Source: Oscillospiraceae bacterium (GTDB taxonomy: Bacteria; Bacillota; Clostridia; Oscillospirales; Ruminococcaceae). From it: a stretch of 64,000 nucleotides of DNA. The translations under genes and the position numbers were made by a program. Below are positions 52,360-60,231 of the stretch, one piece after another (within the stretch, counting starts at the first letter, position 1; every line of letters begins with the position of its first letter). The DNA lies in contig CAADVD010000038.1 in the NCBI GenBank assembly GCA_900752435.1, forward strand, positions 11,120-75,119. Direction: 5' to 3'. The notes beneath the pieces were generated by a model that saw only the letters and a program-made list of their open reading frames with translations, was not told where the DNA came from and did no database searches.

Positions 52360-53666
52360 TTTGTCCCACCCTTCAACGAAGCAATCAATTCCACTTTCTT
52401 TTTTTGAGCTAAATCCATATAAGCTAGAATCTGCTGCTTTACATGATCAATATTGGCAACCAGCATGTCAAAAGTATCAATCAAAGAATCCAAACTCAGT
52501 TGATCAATTGAAAGAGCATACTCGGACAACCCTATATCCTTCATAATTCCCATGCCTTTATTGCCTCCATAAGTAATCGCAATCGCAGGTACTAAGTTTG
52601 CAATTGAAAAGATAACGGAATGAAACCGTGTACCCAATACATAGTCGAATTTTGAATAAACATATTTTAATTGCCGACAATTTAACGACAAATCACTGTA
52701 TACTGAATAATCACACGAATTATCCAGAATCTTTTCAATATCTTTAATACAGCTCATATCCTGCTCATGCTCGTTATCCGAAAAAGTATGTTCGACAAGC
52801 ACGGGATGGTAGCCTTTTTTATTTAAATAAACAATAAAGTCGCTGATTACCATCTTGTATTTCTGATATTCTTCATCCGGATCATCTGCGCCCGGAAAGC
52901 GATAAGGTCTCACCGTCATTGCTACACATTTTTTATCAAACGGAATAGCGTTTAATTTTTGTTTCTGTTCCTCATTCAATTTATCGCAATTGCCCAAATA
53001 AAAAGCTAAGTCAGGAAGCAATTTTGCCTCTATGCTTAATTCGTTATATAACATATCCCTAGAAAGGCTTTCACGCACAGAAATAAATTTGCACTTTGAC
53101 AACACTTTGCGGATCATGCGCCCTGTTCCAGGACTCAAAAACGGCCCAAATGAATTGGGCATAACATAGACATCCTTCCCCATCGAAAGAGCCAGCATAA
53201 TATGATATAAATCATAAAAATTCGCATATGTATTTACAAATCCGCCGTATGAATGAAGGAATCCTCCTCCTTTGACAAATGCCGCGTCCGCCCTTTCAAA
53301 TAACTGAATGCTCTTTTGAATATTCTCTGGAAATAGTTTTATCGCAAACCGACGCAATAGCTTAGAAAATAAAAGCAAAGCTCGCAAACTATCTTTTATT
53401 GACACAACAGCCCACTTAATCTTCAACAGTTTTCCGTACTGAATATTGCTATGATCTTTAAAATATGTCGATGGATGCGGCAAAATATAATCCGTATGTC
53501 CAATTGCCTCCTGCTCTGATTGATGACTCTTTTCCATATCAGCAATCATATAATATTGACCGCAATAGCCAGCTTCACGAGCGATTGCAACGGTTTCCCA
53601 AATAAGCGCCTGATCCCCTCGGTTTGTATCGTCACATCCAGGAAGAATTAAAAAAATCTTATCCAT
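52356..53666 (-). CDS. polysaccharide pyruvyl transferase family protein
   Basis: A 436-residue member of the pyruvyl transferase family: IFLILPGCDDTNRGDQALIW at the N-terminus, AAFVKGGGFLHSYGGFVN, DVYVMPNSFGPFLSPGTG, ISVRESLSRDMLYNEL, LPDLAFYLG and the C-terminal LGTRFHSVIFSIANLVPAIA with the conserved Arg-x-His. PEP would be the pyruvate donor. It is larger than, and clearly distinct from, the homologue at 38901, so the polymer may carry two ketals or one gene may have another role. TTAGGA supports the start. Confidence 0.87.
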   Translation of the reverse strand: MDKIFLILPGCDDTNRGDQALIWETVAIAREAGYCGQYYMIADMEKSHQSEQEAIGHTDYILPHPSTYFKDHSNIQYGKLLKIKWAVVSIKDSLRALLLFSKLLRRFAIKLFPENIQKSIQLFERADAAFVKGGGFLHSYGGFVNTYANFYDLYHIMLALSMGKDVYVMPNSFGPFLSPGTGRMIRKVLSKCKFISVRESLSRDMLYNELSIEAKLLPDLAFYLGNCDKLNEEQKQKLNAIPFDKKCVAMTVRPYRFPGADDPDEEYQKYKMVISDFIVYLNKKGYHPVLVEHTFSDNEHEQDMSCIKDIEKILDNSCDYSVYSDLSLNCRQLKYVYSKFDYVLGTRFHSVIFSIANLVPAIAITYGGNKGMGIMKDIGLSEYALSIDQLSLDSLIDTFDMLVANIDHVKQQILAYMDLAQKKKVELIASLKGGTK

Positions 53667-53695
53667 CTAAGTCCTAAGTCTCCAAATCAAATGTA

Positions 53696-54796
53696 TTAAA
53701 ACAATCCCCATGTCATGTGCATCTGCATGTAATAATAAGCAAGATACCCAACCACCATTGCCATATAAACAGCTTTTTGCGGTTCACCATGAAACAAGTG
53801 CTCAATCAGCCACGGCAATAAAATATATCCATAAAGGCTAACATAAATAGGAAGTCTCCCCAAAAATATACCGCTGGTAAACATCGAAATGAAGTACAAG
53901 CCTGCAGATATAATTGACATATTTGTACAGAAGTTAATCAACGTATCATTGCTTTCGCTGATATACCTTCTTCCCACAAAGGATAAAATTGCAGGTACCG
54001 AATATACAAGAACTCGAAACGGATTGGTTCCATCATCTCCAGCGGATGTATAGTCGCTAACTACATTAACGTATTGCGTACTTTGAAGCGCACTATCTAG
54101 TAAATTAGTAAACTGTCCAACAAAAGCAGCTGCTAAAATAATCAATACAATAAAAAACAGTGTTCTTTTGTTCCATGCCTTTCCTTGAGCAATCAGAATA
54201 AACGGAATCATCAAAAGGGCAGATTGATGCATCGTAGATGCTAATAAAACAACAGCCAATAACGGAATATATTTTTTCTTAAGCATCAAAGGTGTTGCCA
54301 AAAAAATTATGGTAACAGCCATAAACTGCCGAAGTCCATTAAACATCCATGATATATAATCTGCTGATGCTACAAATAAAAAAATCGACATCACATAGTT
54401 GGAAGAATATTTGCGAAAGGTGGTAACCAACGATATTCCTTGAAATATGGCTAAAACCATCAAATAAACATCTTGATCATTGCTTATCAATGATTTAATA
54501 ATGATAGAAAGAGCAACGAACCCTTTATCTTTTTCTATTCCTGATACATAGGATGAAAGTTGTGATAAAGTGTCTGGCATGTTCCGAAAATTACTAATAT
54601 AGACAGTTGTATCAGCAAAATAGCCACGATTACCTGCCATCCAAATAATCGGTACAAAGACAACAAACGCAAACCACCATGGATATCTCTGCACCCACTC
54701 CCCACAAACCAACTCAGTCCGCTTCAAATTCATCTGGTATGCAACAACAGCCATGAGGCCAATCCAAACCAAAATAAAAATATACTGATTAAACAT
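53696..54796 (-). CDS. EpsG-family membrane protein, Wzy-like polymerase
   Basis: A 366-residue polytopic protein of about ten membrane segments. The start FILVWIGLMAVVAYQMNL, the conserved AGNRGYFADTTVYISNF near residue 55, WMFNGLRQFMAVTIIFLATP and STMHQSALLMIPFILIAQ are EpsG/Wzy-type features. These proteins join repeat units on the outer face of the membrane. That role normally goes with a Wzx flippase, but none is present and the locus has an ABC exporter instead. AGGAGAAGG supports the start. Confidence 0.87.
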   Translation of the reverse strand: MFNQYIFILVWIGLMAVVAYQMNLKRTELVCGEWVQRYPWWFAFVVFVPIIWMAGNRGYFADTTVYISNFRNMPDTLSQLSSYVSGIEKDKGFVALSIIIKSLISNDQDVYLMVLAIFQGISLVTTFRKYSSNYVMSIFLFVASADYISWMFNGLRQFMAVTIIFLATPLMLKKKYIPLLAVVLLASTMHQSALLMIPFILIAQGKAWNKRTLFFIVLIILAAAFVGQFTNLLDSALQSTQYVNVVSDYTSAGDDGTNPFRVLVYSVPAILSFVGRRYISESNDTLINFCTNMSIISAGLYFISMFTSGIFLGRLPIYVSLYGYILLPWLIEHLFHGEPQKAVYMAMVVGYLAYYYMQMHMTWGLF

Positions 54797-54811
54797 ACCT
54801 TCTCCTATATC

Positions 54812-55909
54812 TCAAACAGGTGCTGTATCTCCAACAATCGCCGCCACGGTTTTCTCCACCACAGTATTTTTGTCAAACTCATTTTCCATCTTCTGTCTGC
54901 CCTGAATGCCCATTTCACAACGCGCATTTTCATGCAGCGTCATAAACCGTTCCAAACAACTCTCAAGACTTGCGTAATCCATTTTCTTGCAAAGATAACC
55001 GTTCACACCGTCATCCACAGCCTCACGGCATCCCGGAATATCACTCGCAATCAGCGCTCTTCCCGTGGCCGCCGCCTCCAGCAGTACGTTACTCATTCCC
55101 TCATGGTAGCTTGGAAGCACCACACAATGGCTCTTCGCGTAAAACGGTTTCGGGTCGGACTGAAACCCATGAAATTTGACCACACCATCTGCGGCAAGCT
55201 GTTCGACAGTCTCCTTGTATTCATCCTCAAAAAAGCCCACAAGATCAAACTGAATCTTGTCTCCATATTTCTTTTTTAGGTTCTTTGCGGCCTCAAATAG
55301 TTCATCGATGCCCTTTTCCTTCATGATTCTTCCAAGAAACAGAAAGTGAATTCCATCCTCCTCGCTGGGATAGGGCTGCTGTTTGTACACATCTAAGTTC
55401 ACACCAGCACCATTCAGAATGGTCTCCTGACTTGCCGGAACGATGCCGCGTTTCACAAATTCCTCTGCGTTGACCTGATTCTCAAAGAATACCGTCTTTG
55501 CCTTTTTCAGCGCGGTCTTATACATCATCGTCACGACGGTGGCAATCGGCTCCTTCTGGAAAGCCGTCCCCAGTCCCTGCACATTTACACAATAAGGGAT
55601 GTGCAGCTGCCGACAGGCAAAGCCAGCATAGATATTCGGCTTAATGGAGTAAGTGACAACCATGTCCGGCCGCTCTGCCTTTAGTAACGCTTTATAGGTA
55701 TGGTAAAGCTTCAAATCCGTTTTCGGATTGATCCCACGCCGATCCACATCCGTATGGATGCACCGGATTCCCATCGCCTGAAAATCATCCTCGTGGCCAA
55801 CAAATGGCATGCTAATCACCACTTCACCGCGAGTCTGCAACTGAGCAATCAATTCCCGACGGAACTGCCATAACATATAGGAATGATTGGTGATAATTAA
55901 GAATCTCAT
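54812..55909 (-). CDS. GT4-family glycosyltransferase (early, N-acetylhexosamine-type)
   Basis: A 365-residue GT-B enzyme of the WbpH/CapM-like group. MRFLIITNHSYMLWQFRREL starts the acceptor domain, with PDMVVTYSIKPNIYAGFACR and YCVNVQGLGTAF typical of transferases acting on the first lipid-linked sugar. The donor domain has FLFLGRIMKEKGIDELFEAA, VKFHGFQSDPKPFYAKSHCV and LPSYHEGMSNVLLEAAATGR, with the EGMSNVLLE catalytic loop. The ATG at 55909 follows GGAGAG. Base composition is closer to the chromosome than in the centre of the locus. Confidence 0.9.
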   Translation of the reverse strand: MRFLIITNHSYMLWQFRRELIAQLQTRGEVVISMPFVGHEDDFQAMGIRCIHTDVDRRGINPKTDLKLYHTYKALLKAERPDMVVTYSIKPNIYAGFACRQLHIPYCVNVQGLGTAFQKEPIATVVTMMYKTALKKAKTVFFENQVNAEEFVKRGIVPASQETILNGAGVNLDVYKQQPYPSEEDGIHFLFLGRIMKEKGIDELFEAAKNLKKKYGDKIQFDLVGFFEDEYKETVEQLAADGVVKFHGFQSDPKPFYAKSHCVVLPSYHEGMSNVLLEAAATGRALIASDIPGCREAVDDGVNGYLCKKMDYASLESCLERFMTLHENARCEMGIQGRQKMENEFDKNTVVEKTVAAIVGDTAPV

Positions 55910-55964
55910 TATGCTCTCCAGTTTTTGTTGAAATATACACCACAAATATAGTTTACAATATAAT

Positions 55965-56615
55965 TTATCGATCATTTAAGAAAGATACATAATCAAATTC
56001 ATCCAAATACCTTTTCCCGGAGTTTTTTATTTCAAGAATCTGTGCCCAAATAATATTATCAACAGTCCCGGTATCACAACTAATATAATGCGCATCGGGT
56101 ACATCATCGCATCGCAAATGTGTTAACACCGCTTTATTTTTTGAATAAGGTAACTTTTTGTAAGCTTCAAATTCATCTGGATAATAATTATTATAGCACT
56201 CCATTAAAAAGAAAAGATTATCGTAATTAATTCTACCTTTTCTTTCATTCCACTTGCTCTTTGCTTCTTCAAAACTTTTATAATGGTTAAAGCAAATTGT
56301 TATTGGCGGGTACAAGTCTGAGCAAAGTTGTCCAGTAGGAAACGAAAAATCAGAAACAGTTTCAATCAGTTCACAAGACATGTAATGTTTAAAATGCTCC
56401 ACAAATAACGGGAAATTTTGAACTGTTAAATTAATTGTAGGTGATCTAAACTGCAATCCAAGGTCATGATAAATGATTCCCCCAATGCAGTTATTTGTAA
56501 TAAGACTAAAGTCGTGATTTTTATTTCTTTTTCTCAATTTAGATAACCATTTACGTCTATTTCTATCTCTGCGCGCTTTTACAAAGCATGCCTTAACACC
56601 GTTAATAAACTTCAT
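55965..56615 (-). CDS. DUF1919-family polysaccharide locus protein
   Basis: A 216-residue protein of DUF1919, a family found in exopolysaccharide loci and probably a glycosyltransferase-like fold. A basic N-terminus (KARRDRNRRKWLSKLRKRNK) precedes FSLITNNCIGGIIYHDLGLQ, then SPTINLTVQNFPLFVEHFKH, FPTGQLCSDLYPPITICFNHY-like residues around 105, SFEEAKSKWNERKGRINYDN and LTHLRCDDVPDAHYIS. Its reaction is unknown. The ATG at 56615 follows GGGAGGAG. Confidence 0.82.
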   Translation of the reverse strand: MKFINGVKACFVKARRDRNRRKWLSKLRKRNKNHDFSLITNNCIGGIIYHDLGLQFRSPTINLTVQNFPLFVEHFKHYMSCELIETVSDFSFPTGQLCSDLYPPITICFNHYKSFEEAKSKWNERKGRINYDNLFFLMECYNNYYPDEFEAYKKLPYSKNKAVLTHLRCDDVPDAHYISCDTGTVDNIIWAQILEIKNSGKRYLDEFDYVSFLNDR

Positions 56616-56689
56616 ATAACTCCTCCCAAAGCACACTATCTACGCCAATAAAATTAAGTACAGTACAACGAAAAAGGCTCAAAAAAGTT

Positions 56690-57310
56690 CTACTTATTTT
56701 TAACGCCCTCAACTTTCTGTATTCTACCAACGCCACCTTCCACCACACCATCGTGCTTCAGCACACTGACAACGGTTCCGAAAAAGCACTTCAAGTCAAA
56801 CCAAAAGCTCATCTTTTCCACATATTCGCCATCCAATTTGGCCTTGACGTCAATGGGCAATTCGTCGCGTCCATTGATCTGCGCCCATCCAGTCAAGCCG
56901 GGACGGACGTCGTTCGCGCCGTACCGGTCGCGCTCCGCAATCAAATCTTCCTGATTCCACAACGCCGGTCTTGGTCCGATGATGGCCATTTCGCCTTTTA
57001 AAATGTTGAGAATCTGCGGCAGTTCATCCAAGCTGGTTTTGCGCAAAAATTTCCCAACTCCTGTGATGTACTGGTCGGGATTCTGCAACAGATGCGTCGG
57101 CATATCTTTGGGCGTATCGGTGCGCATCGTCCGAAATTTTAAAATCTCAAAATACCCTTTATGAATACTGATCCGTTTTTGCTTAAAGAACACCGGCCCT
57201 TTGGAAGTCAATTTAATCAGCAAACTAATCACCAAAAAAAACGGAGACAATACGATAAGACCGAGCAATGACAAAATGAAATCCAGCACTCGTTTCACTT
57301 TTAAATACAA
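56690..57310 (-). CDS. undecaprenyl-phosphate sugar-1-phosphate transferase (monotopic)
   Basis: The initiating enzyme of the locus, moving a sugar-1-phosphate onto the lipid carrier. The 206-residue protein starts LYLKVKRVLDFILSLLGLIV with one re-entrant membrane helix, then GPVFFKQKRISIHKGYFEIL, KFRTMRTDTPKDMPTH, LRKTSLDELPQILNILKGEM (containing the catalytic Asp-Glu pair), IIGPRPALWNQEDLIAERD, VRPGLTGWAQINGRDELP. It lacks the extra N-terminal membrane bundle of WbaP. I prefer a TTG start at 57310 behind GGGGAAGGTG, which gives the usual MYLKVKR beginning. First gene of the locus. Confidence 0.92.
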   Translation of the reverse strand: MYLKVKRVLDFILSLLGLIVLSPFFLVISLLIKLTSKGPVFFKQKRISIHKGYFEILKFRTMRTDTPKDMPTHLLQNPDQYITGVGKFLRKTSLDELPQILNILKGEMAIIGPRPALWNQEDLIAERDRYGANDVRPGLTGWAQINGRDELPIDVKAKLDGEYVEKMSFWFDLKCFFGTVVSVLKHDGVVEGGVGRIQKVEGVKNK

Positions 57311-57362
57311 AACAACACCTTCCCCGCAAAAACAACAATATTTCCGCACTTACATACAATAC

Positions 57363-57391
57363 ATTTTACAAATTCGGACACTTTTTGTCAA
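57363..57391 (-). promoter_or_regulatory. main promoter of the polysaccharide locus
   Basis: Minus strand perfect TTGACA (57386-57391), 17 bp, TAAAAT (57363-57368). The leader is only about 45 nt with no clear hairpin, so no riboswitch or JUMPstart-like element is seen. Confidence 0.8.
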
Positions 57392-57533
57392 TCAAATTGC
57401 ACAATTTCCGCCCGTTCTCCTTATAAAATCTACATATTATACATCCCCCGCTCCAATTTCTTTCCCAAATTTCATCAGACAATCCATTGACAAACCCAAA
57501 AACTCCATACAACTTTTTACCCGCGATTCGTCT

Positions 57534-57562
57534 TCATAATATTTCCCGCCTGCGCATATACT
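57534..57562 (+). promoter_or_regulatory. candidate sigma-E-dependent promoter of spoIIID
   Basis: TCATAAT (57534-57540), 14 bp, CATATACT (57555-57562). Against the Bacillus sigma-E consensus (KMATATT, 13-15 bp, CATACAMT) this matches 6 of 7 and 7 of 8. In B. subtilis spoIIID is transcribed by sigma-E. No sigma-A promoter of similar quality is present. Confidence 0.7.
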
Positions 57563-57598
57563 CTATCAACAACGCAAAACGAAAGGATGCGATGGATT

Positions 57599-57856
57599 TT
57601 GAAGTACAGCGTGGAAGATCGCAGCGTCGCACTAGGACAATACATCGTGGAAACCAAAGCGACCGTCCGAAGCACGGCCAAAAAATTCGGCGTCAGCAAA
57701 AGCACCGTCCACAAGGATGTCACGGAGCGGCTCTCTAAAATCAACCACAGCCTCTATCAAGAAGTCAAAAAAATCCTCGAACTCAACAAACAGGAACGGC
57801 ATATCCGCGGCGGCATGGCCACCCGCGAAAAATACCTTCACGCTTCCGAAAAGTAG
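57599..57856 (+). CDS. spoIIID: sporulation transcriptional regulator SpoIIID
   Basis: SpoIIID is the mother-cell DNA-binding switch between sigma-E and sigma-K gene sets. The 85-residue protein has the near-invariant core LGQYIVETKATVRSTAKKFG and VSKSTVHKDVTERL, a helix-turn-helix, and the C-terminal RHIRGGMATREKY that contacts DNA. The TTG at 57599 gives the same N-terminal length as the B. subtilis protein. An ATG at 57587 directly abuts the AAAGG motif and is less suitable, but cannot be excluded. It is divergent from the polysaccharide locus and ends in a terminator shared by position with the converging sirtuin gene. Confidence 0.95.
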   Translation: MKYSVEDRSVALGQYIVETKATVRSTAKKFGVSKSTVHKDVTERLSKINHSLYQEVKKILELNKQERHIRGGMATREKYLHASEK

Positions 57857-57859
57857 CGC

Positions 57860-57893
57860 GAAAACGGGCAGGCATCCTCCTGTCCGTTTTGTT
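57860..57893 (+). terminator. intrinsic terminator after spoIIID
   Basis: AAAACGGGCAGG pairs with CCTGTCCGTTTT (one bulge) around a 6-base loop, then GTTCT. It borders the 3' end of the converging sirtuin gene. Confidence 0.75.
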
Positions 57894-57897
57894 CTGC

Positions 57898-58614
57898 CTA
57901 GACCGCGCCGCCCAATACCTCGCCAATCGGCGCATGAATCACCAAATCCGCTTTGGCGTCAAACGGCGTTTCGGACTTGTTGATGAGTACCAGCCGGTTG
58001 CCGCGGTAGTAATTCACAAAGCCAGCCGCCGGATACACATTGAGCGATGTGCCGCCCACAATCAGCATCTGCGCATCCAAAATGGCCTGCGCCGCTTCCT
58101 CCATCGTCCGCGCGTCCAAGCTCTCCTCGTACAGCACCACATCCGGCTTCACCCGTCCGCCGCACGCACAACGCGGAACTCCTTCGCTGTTTTGCACCGC
58201 TTCCAGCCCGTAAAACCGATGACAGCGCTCACAGTAATTGCGCAATACCGACCCGTGCAGCTCCAGCACACGGCGGCTTCCTGCCGCCTGATGCAGTCCG
58301 TCGATGTTCTGCGTAATCACCGCTTTCAGTTTGCCCTCCTGCTCCAGCTTGGCCAGCGCCCGATGCGCCGCGTTCGGCTTTGCCTGCGGATACAGCATCT
58401 TGCTGCGGTAAAAGCGAAAGAACTCCTCCGGCTTGCGCACATAGAACGTATGGCTCAGAATCGTTTCCGGCGGATAGTCGTACTCCTGGTTGTACAGTCC
58501 GTCCGTACTGCGGAAATCCGGAATGCCGCTCTCGGTGGACACGCCTGCTCCGCCGAAAAATACAATGTTGTCGCTTTCTGCAATCCACTGTCGGAGCTGT
58601 TCTAATTTTTCCAT
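57898..58614 (-). CDS. NAD-dependent protein deacylase, Sir2 family
   Basis: A 238-residue sirtuin that removes acyl groups from lysines using NAD+. Visible motifs are FFGGAGVSTESGIPDFRS (NAD site), ITQNIDGLHQAAG, the active-site His in LELHGSVLRNYC, the zinc pairs CERC and CACG, PDVVLYEESL, and VGGTSLNVYPAAGFV. Length and the absence of the CobB-type Tyr/Arg desuccinylase pair suggest an ordinary deacetylase. GAAAGGGG supports the ATG. It stands alone between spoIIID and an acyltransferase. Confidence 0.93.
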   Translation of the reverse strand: MEKLEQLRQWIAESDNIVFFGGAGVSTESGIPDFRSTDGLYNQEYDYPPETILSHTFYVRKPEEFFRFYRSKMLYPQAKPNAAHRALAKLEQEGKLKAVITQNIDGLHQAAGSRRVLELHGSVLRNYCERCHRFYGLEAVQNSEGVPRCACGGRVKPDVVLYEESLDARTMEEAAQAILDAQMLIVGGTSLNVYPAAGFVNYYRGNRLVLINKSETPFDAKADLVIHAPIGEVLGGAV

Positions 58615-58664
58615 ATTCGCTTTCCCCTTTCTATATCAATCATTCTCAGCCATTTTAATGAAAT

Positions 58665-59717
58665 CTACGCTTTTATTCCAAGCAAGCACCTCAAGTACGG
58701 AATATGTCTGATTACCTGATAACAAAGCACCGTCAGCACAAAGCTTCCCACTAAAATAACCGCCATCTGCAACGGCAAGTCATCACATAGCAATAAAGTG
58801 TAGTACCCCACTGCCACTAAAATCGATTGATGCAAAATATAAATCGGAAAAGAAGCGTTCTTAAAATAGTTGAACCCTTTCGTTTCCCTGTTTAACCAGC
58901 GCTTTCCCGCAATAAACCAGAACAAAACACCCGACCATCCCACAAAATTGACGGCCAAATCTCCATAAAACGCCCATTGATGATAAGCAATTGCCAGCGC
59001 AAGCTGAGAAACACCGTAAATTCCGGCAATCCACTTAAAATTTCGTTCCAGCCTTTCTAGCACAGAATCATTGCTCAGCACATAATACCCAATTATATAC
59101 AGGGCAAAATTTTTACCGAGACTAAACCCACCGAAATTGCCGATGTAATACAACAGCCAAACCGGAACAAACAACCCCATCAACAGCCCAAAGTTTATCT
59201 TTGAGACGCTGTCTGCTGCTTTCACATAAGGCAGAAATCTGCACACCAAAAGCGCCACCAGCGAAATCACAAATAAAAACAGTAAAAACCAAAGATGCCC
59301 CGGCGTAAATCCGCCGTCGTAGCCGCTCAAATCCGTCACATGCGTAAAGAAATACGCAAGATTCTCCAGTATGCCGCCCTCATACCCATCAAAAAATTTC
59401 CTTGCAAATAAGGTCTGAATCGGCACCAATAGCACCATACCGCTGACAAACGGCAGTAACAGCTTTCGCACTCTCTCCCTGACAAACTCTTTTGGACTGC
59501 GCTTTTCCAGCGAGTACCGTGCGCATACACCCGCTATCGCAAACAGCACCGGCATAAACCAAGGATTTATCAGCACAATCAGCGTGCTAATCCATCGATT
59601 TCCTCCGCCCCACACATAAAACTTGTTTCCAAAATCATTCCAAATCATAAACGTATGTACTGGAAATAACAACAATATCATAATCGTTCTCAAATGATCC
59701 AAATAATGTTTTCGCAA
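58665..59717 (-). CDS. membrane acyltransferase family 3
   Basis: A 350-residue polytopic protein with about ten membrane segments. The N-terminal RKHYLDHLRTIMILLLFPVH carries the Arg and His conserved in this family, followed by FMIWNDFGNKFYVWGGG, VRKLLLPFVSGMVLLVPIQ and PGHLWFLLFLFVISLVALLV. It probably O-acetylates a surface or secreted compound. The start is unclear: TTG at 59717 is 6 bp after GGGGTG, while the GTG at 59726 overlaps that site. It is not part of the polysaccharide locus. Confidence 0.85.
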   Translation of the reverse strand: MRKHYLDHLRTIMILLLFPVHTFMIWNDFGNKFYVWGGGNRWISTLIVLINPWFMPVLFAIAGVCARYSLEKRSPKEFVRERVRKLLLPFVSGMVLLVPIQTLFARKFFDGYEGGILENLAYFFTHVTDLSGYDGGFTPGHLWFLLFLFVISLVALLVCRFLPYVKAADSVSKINFGLLMGLFVPVWLLYYIGNFGGFSLGKNFALYIIGYYVLSNDSVLERLERNFKWIAGIYGVSQLALAIAYHQWAFYGDLAVNFVGWSGVLFWFIAGKRWLNRETKGFNYFKNASFPIYILHQSILVAVGYYTLLLCDDLPLQMAVILVGSFVLTVLCYQVIRHIPYLRCLLGIKA

Positions 59718-59814
59718 AAGCAACACCCCAATATTTCATTTCTATTATAAACCGCTTTTATTAGAAAAACAATCTTGTTTCAAGCCATGAAACCAAACTG
59801 TAACCTTCCCACTA

Positions 59815-59844
59815 TAAAAAAGAGGACGGCTTCCGCCGTCCCCT
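59815..59844 (-). terminator. intrinsic terminator downstream of the amylosucrase-like gene
   Basis: Minus strand GGACGGC-GGAA-GCCGTCC flanked by GG/CT, then TTTTTTATA. It lies about 385 bp past the gene's stop, after the repeat mosaic, which would therefore be transcribed. Confidence 0.8.
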
Positions 59845-59923
59845 GCAAAATATACCGAACGCACCAAGCATCCGATTGTAAAATATTCTTTCTTGTTGGT
59901 GTGGGAAAACAAATCGTTTGAAT

Positions 59924-60051
59924 CGGTGGTATATCACCGGACGTGCCATATGTGCCCCCCGTATTCAAATTATCATCCAATCCTTGTTTGTAGGGGTTGA
60001 TGCCCACATCAACCCGTTTTCCCACGCGGTATTGTGGTTTGTGGAAAAACC
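59924..60051. repeat. small palindromic repeat units
   Basis: Contains CGGTG/CACCG (59924-59939) and a unit TTGTAGGGG-TTGATG-CCCA-CATCAA-CCCGTTTTC (about 59987-60020). The second unit has the same plan as hairpins at 60110-60146 and 63904-63942 but with compensating base changes in the stem (TTGATG/CATCAA versus GCGATG/CATCGC). Together with 60052-60231 this fills the 500-bp gap between the acyltransferase and amylosucrase-like genes; no gene is seen there. Confidence 0.75.
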
Positions 60052-60231
60052 GGACGCGCAATGCGCGCCCCTACGGTTTCCATTTATCATTCTATCCTTT
60101 GGTTTGTGCGAAAAAACGGGGCGATGAAAGGCATCGCCCCCTACAAATCATTTGCAATTATCATTAAGTTCTGTGCTCAGACTTTCCCTCTCCACATAAT
60201 TTGCAATTTGCAATTTTCAATTTGCAATTTA
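60052..60231 (+). repeat. mosaic palindromic repeat, copy 1 (inverted relative to copy 2)
   Basis: About 180 bp that match, in reverse complement and with scattered changes, the sequence at 63753-64000. Modules in order: GCGCGCAATGCGCGC-type palindrome, a CTATCCTTTGG block, the hairpin GGGGCGATG-AAAGG-CATCGCCCC, a TCTGTGCTCAGACTTTC block, and an AT-rich run of TTGCAATTTGCAATTT. The last module ends on the stop codon of the amylosucrase-like gene (TAA at 60229-60231). Confidence 0.85.

Larger units (their letters stand above)
26577..57310 (-). other. surface polysaccharide biosynthesis and ABC-export locus with CMP-Kdo pathway
   Basis: About 30 consecutive genes on one strand with very short gaps or 4-bp overlaps, all for glycan assembly. 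By eye the central part is much more AT-rich than the flanking housekeeping genes, while the two ends (54.8-57.3 kb and the kds block) are closer to the chromosome. One strong promoter is visible upstream (57363-57391) and one terminator downstream (26396-26438). No flippase (Wzx), chain-length regulator or tyrosine kinase/phosphatase pair was found inside. Confidence 0.9.
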
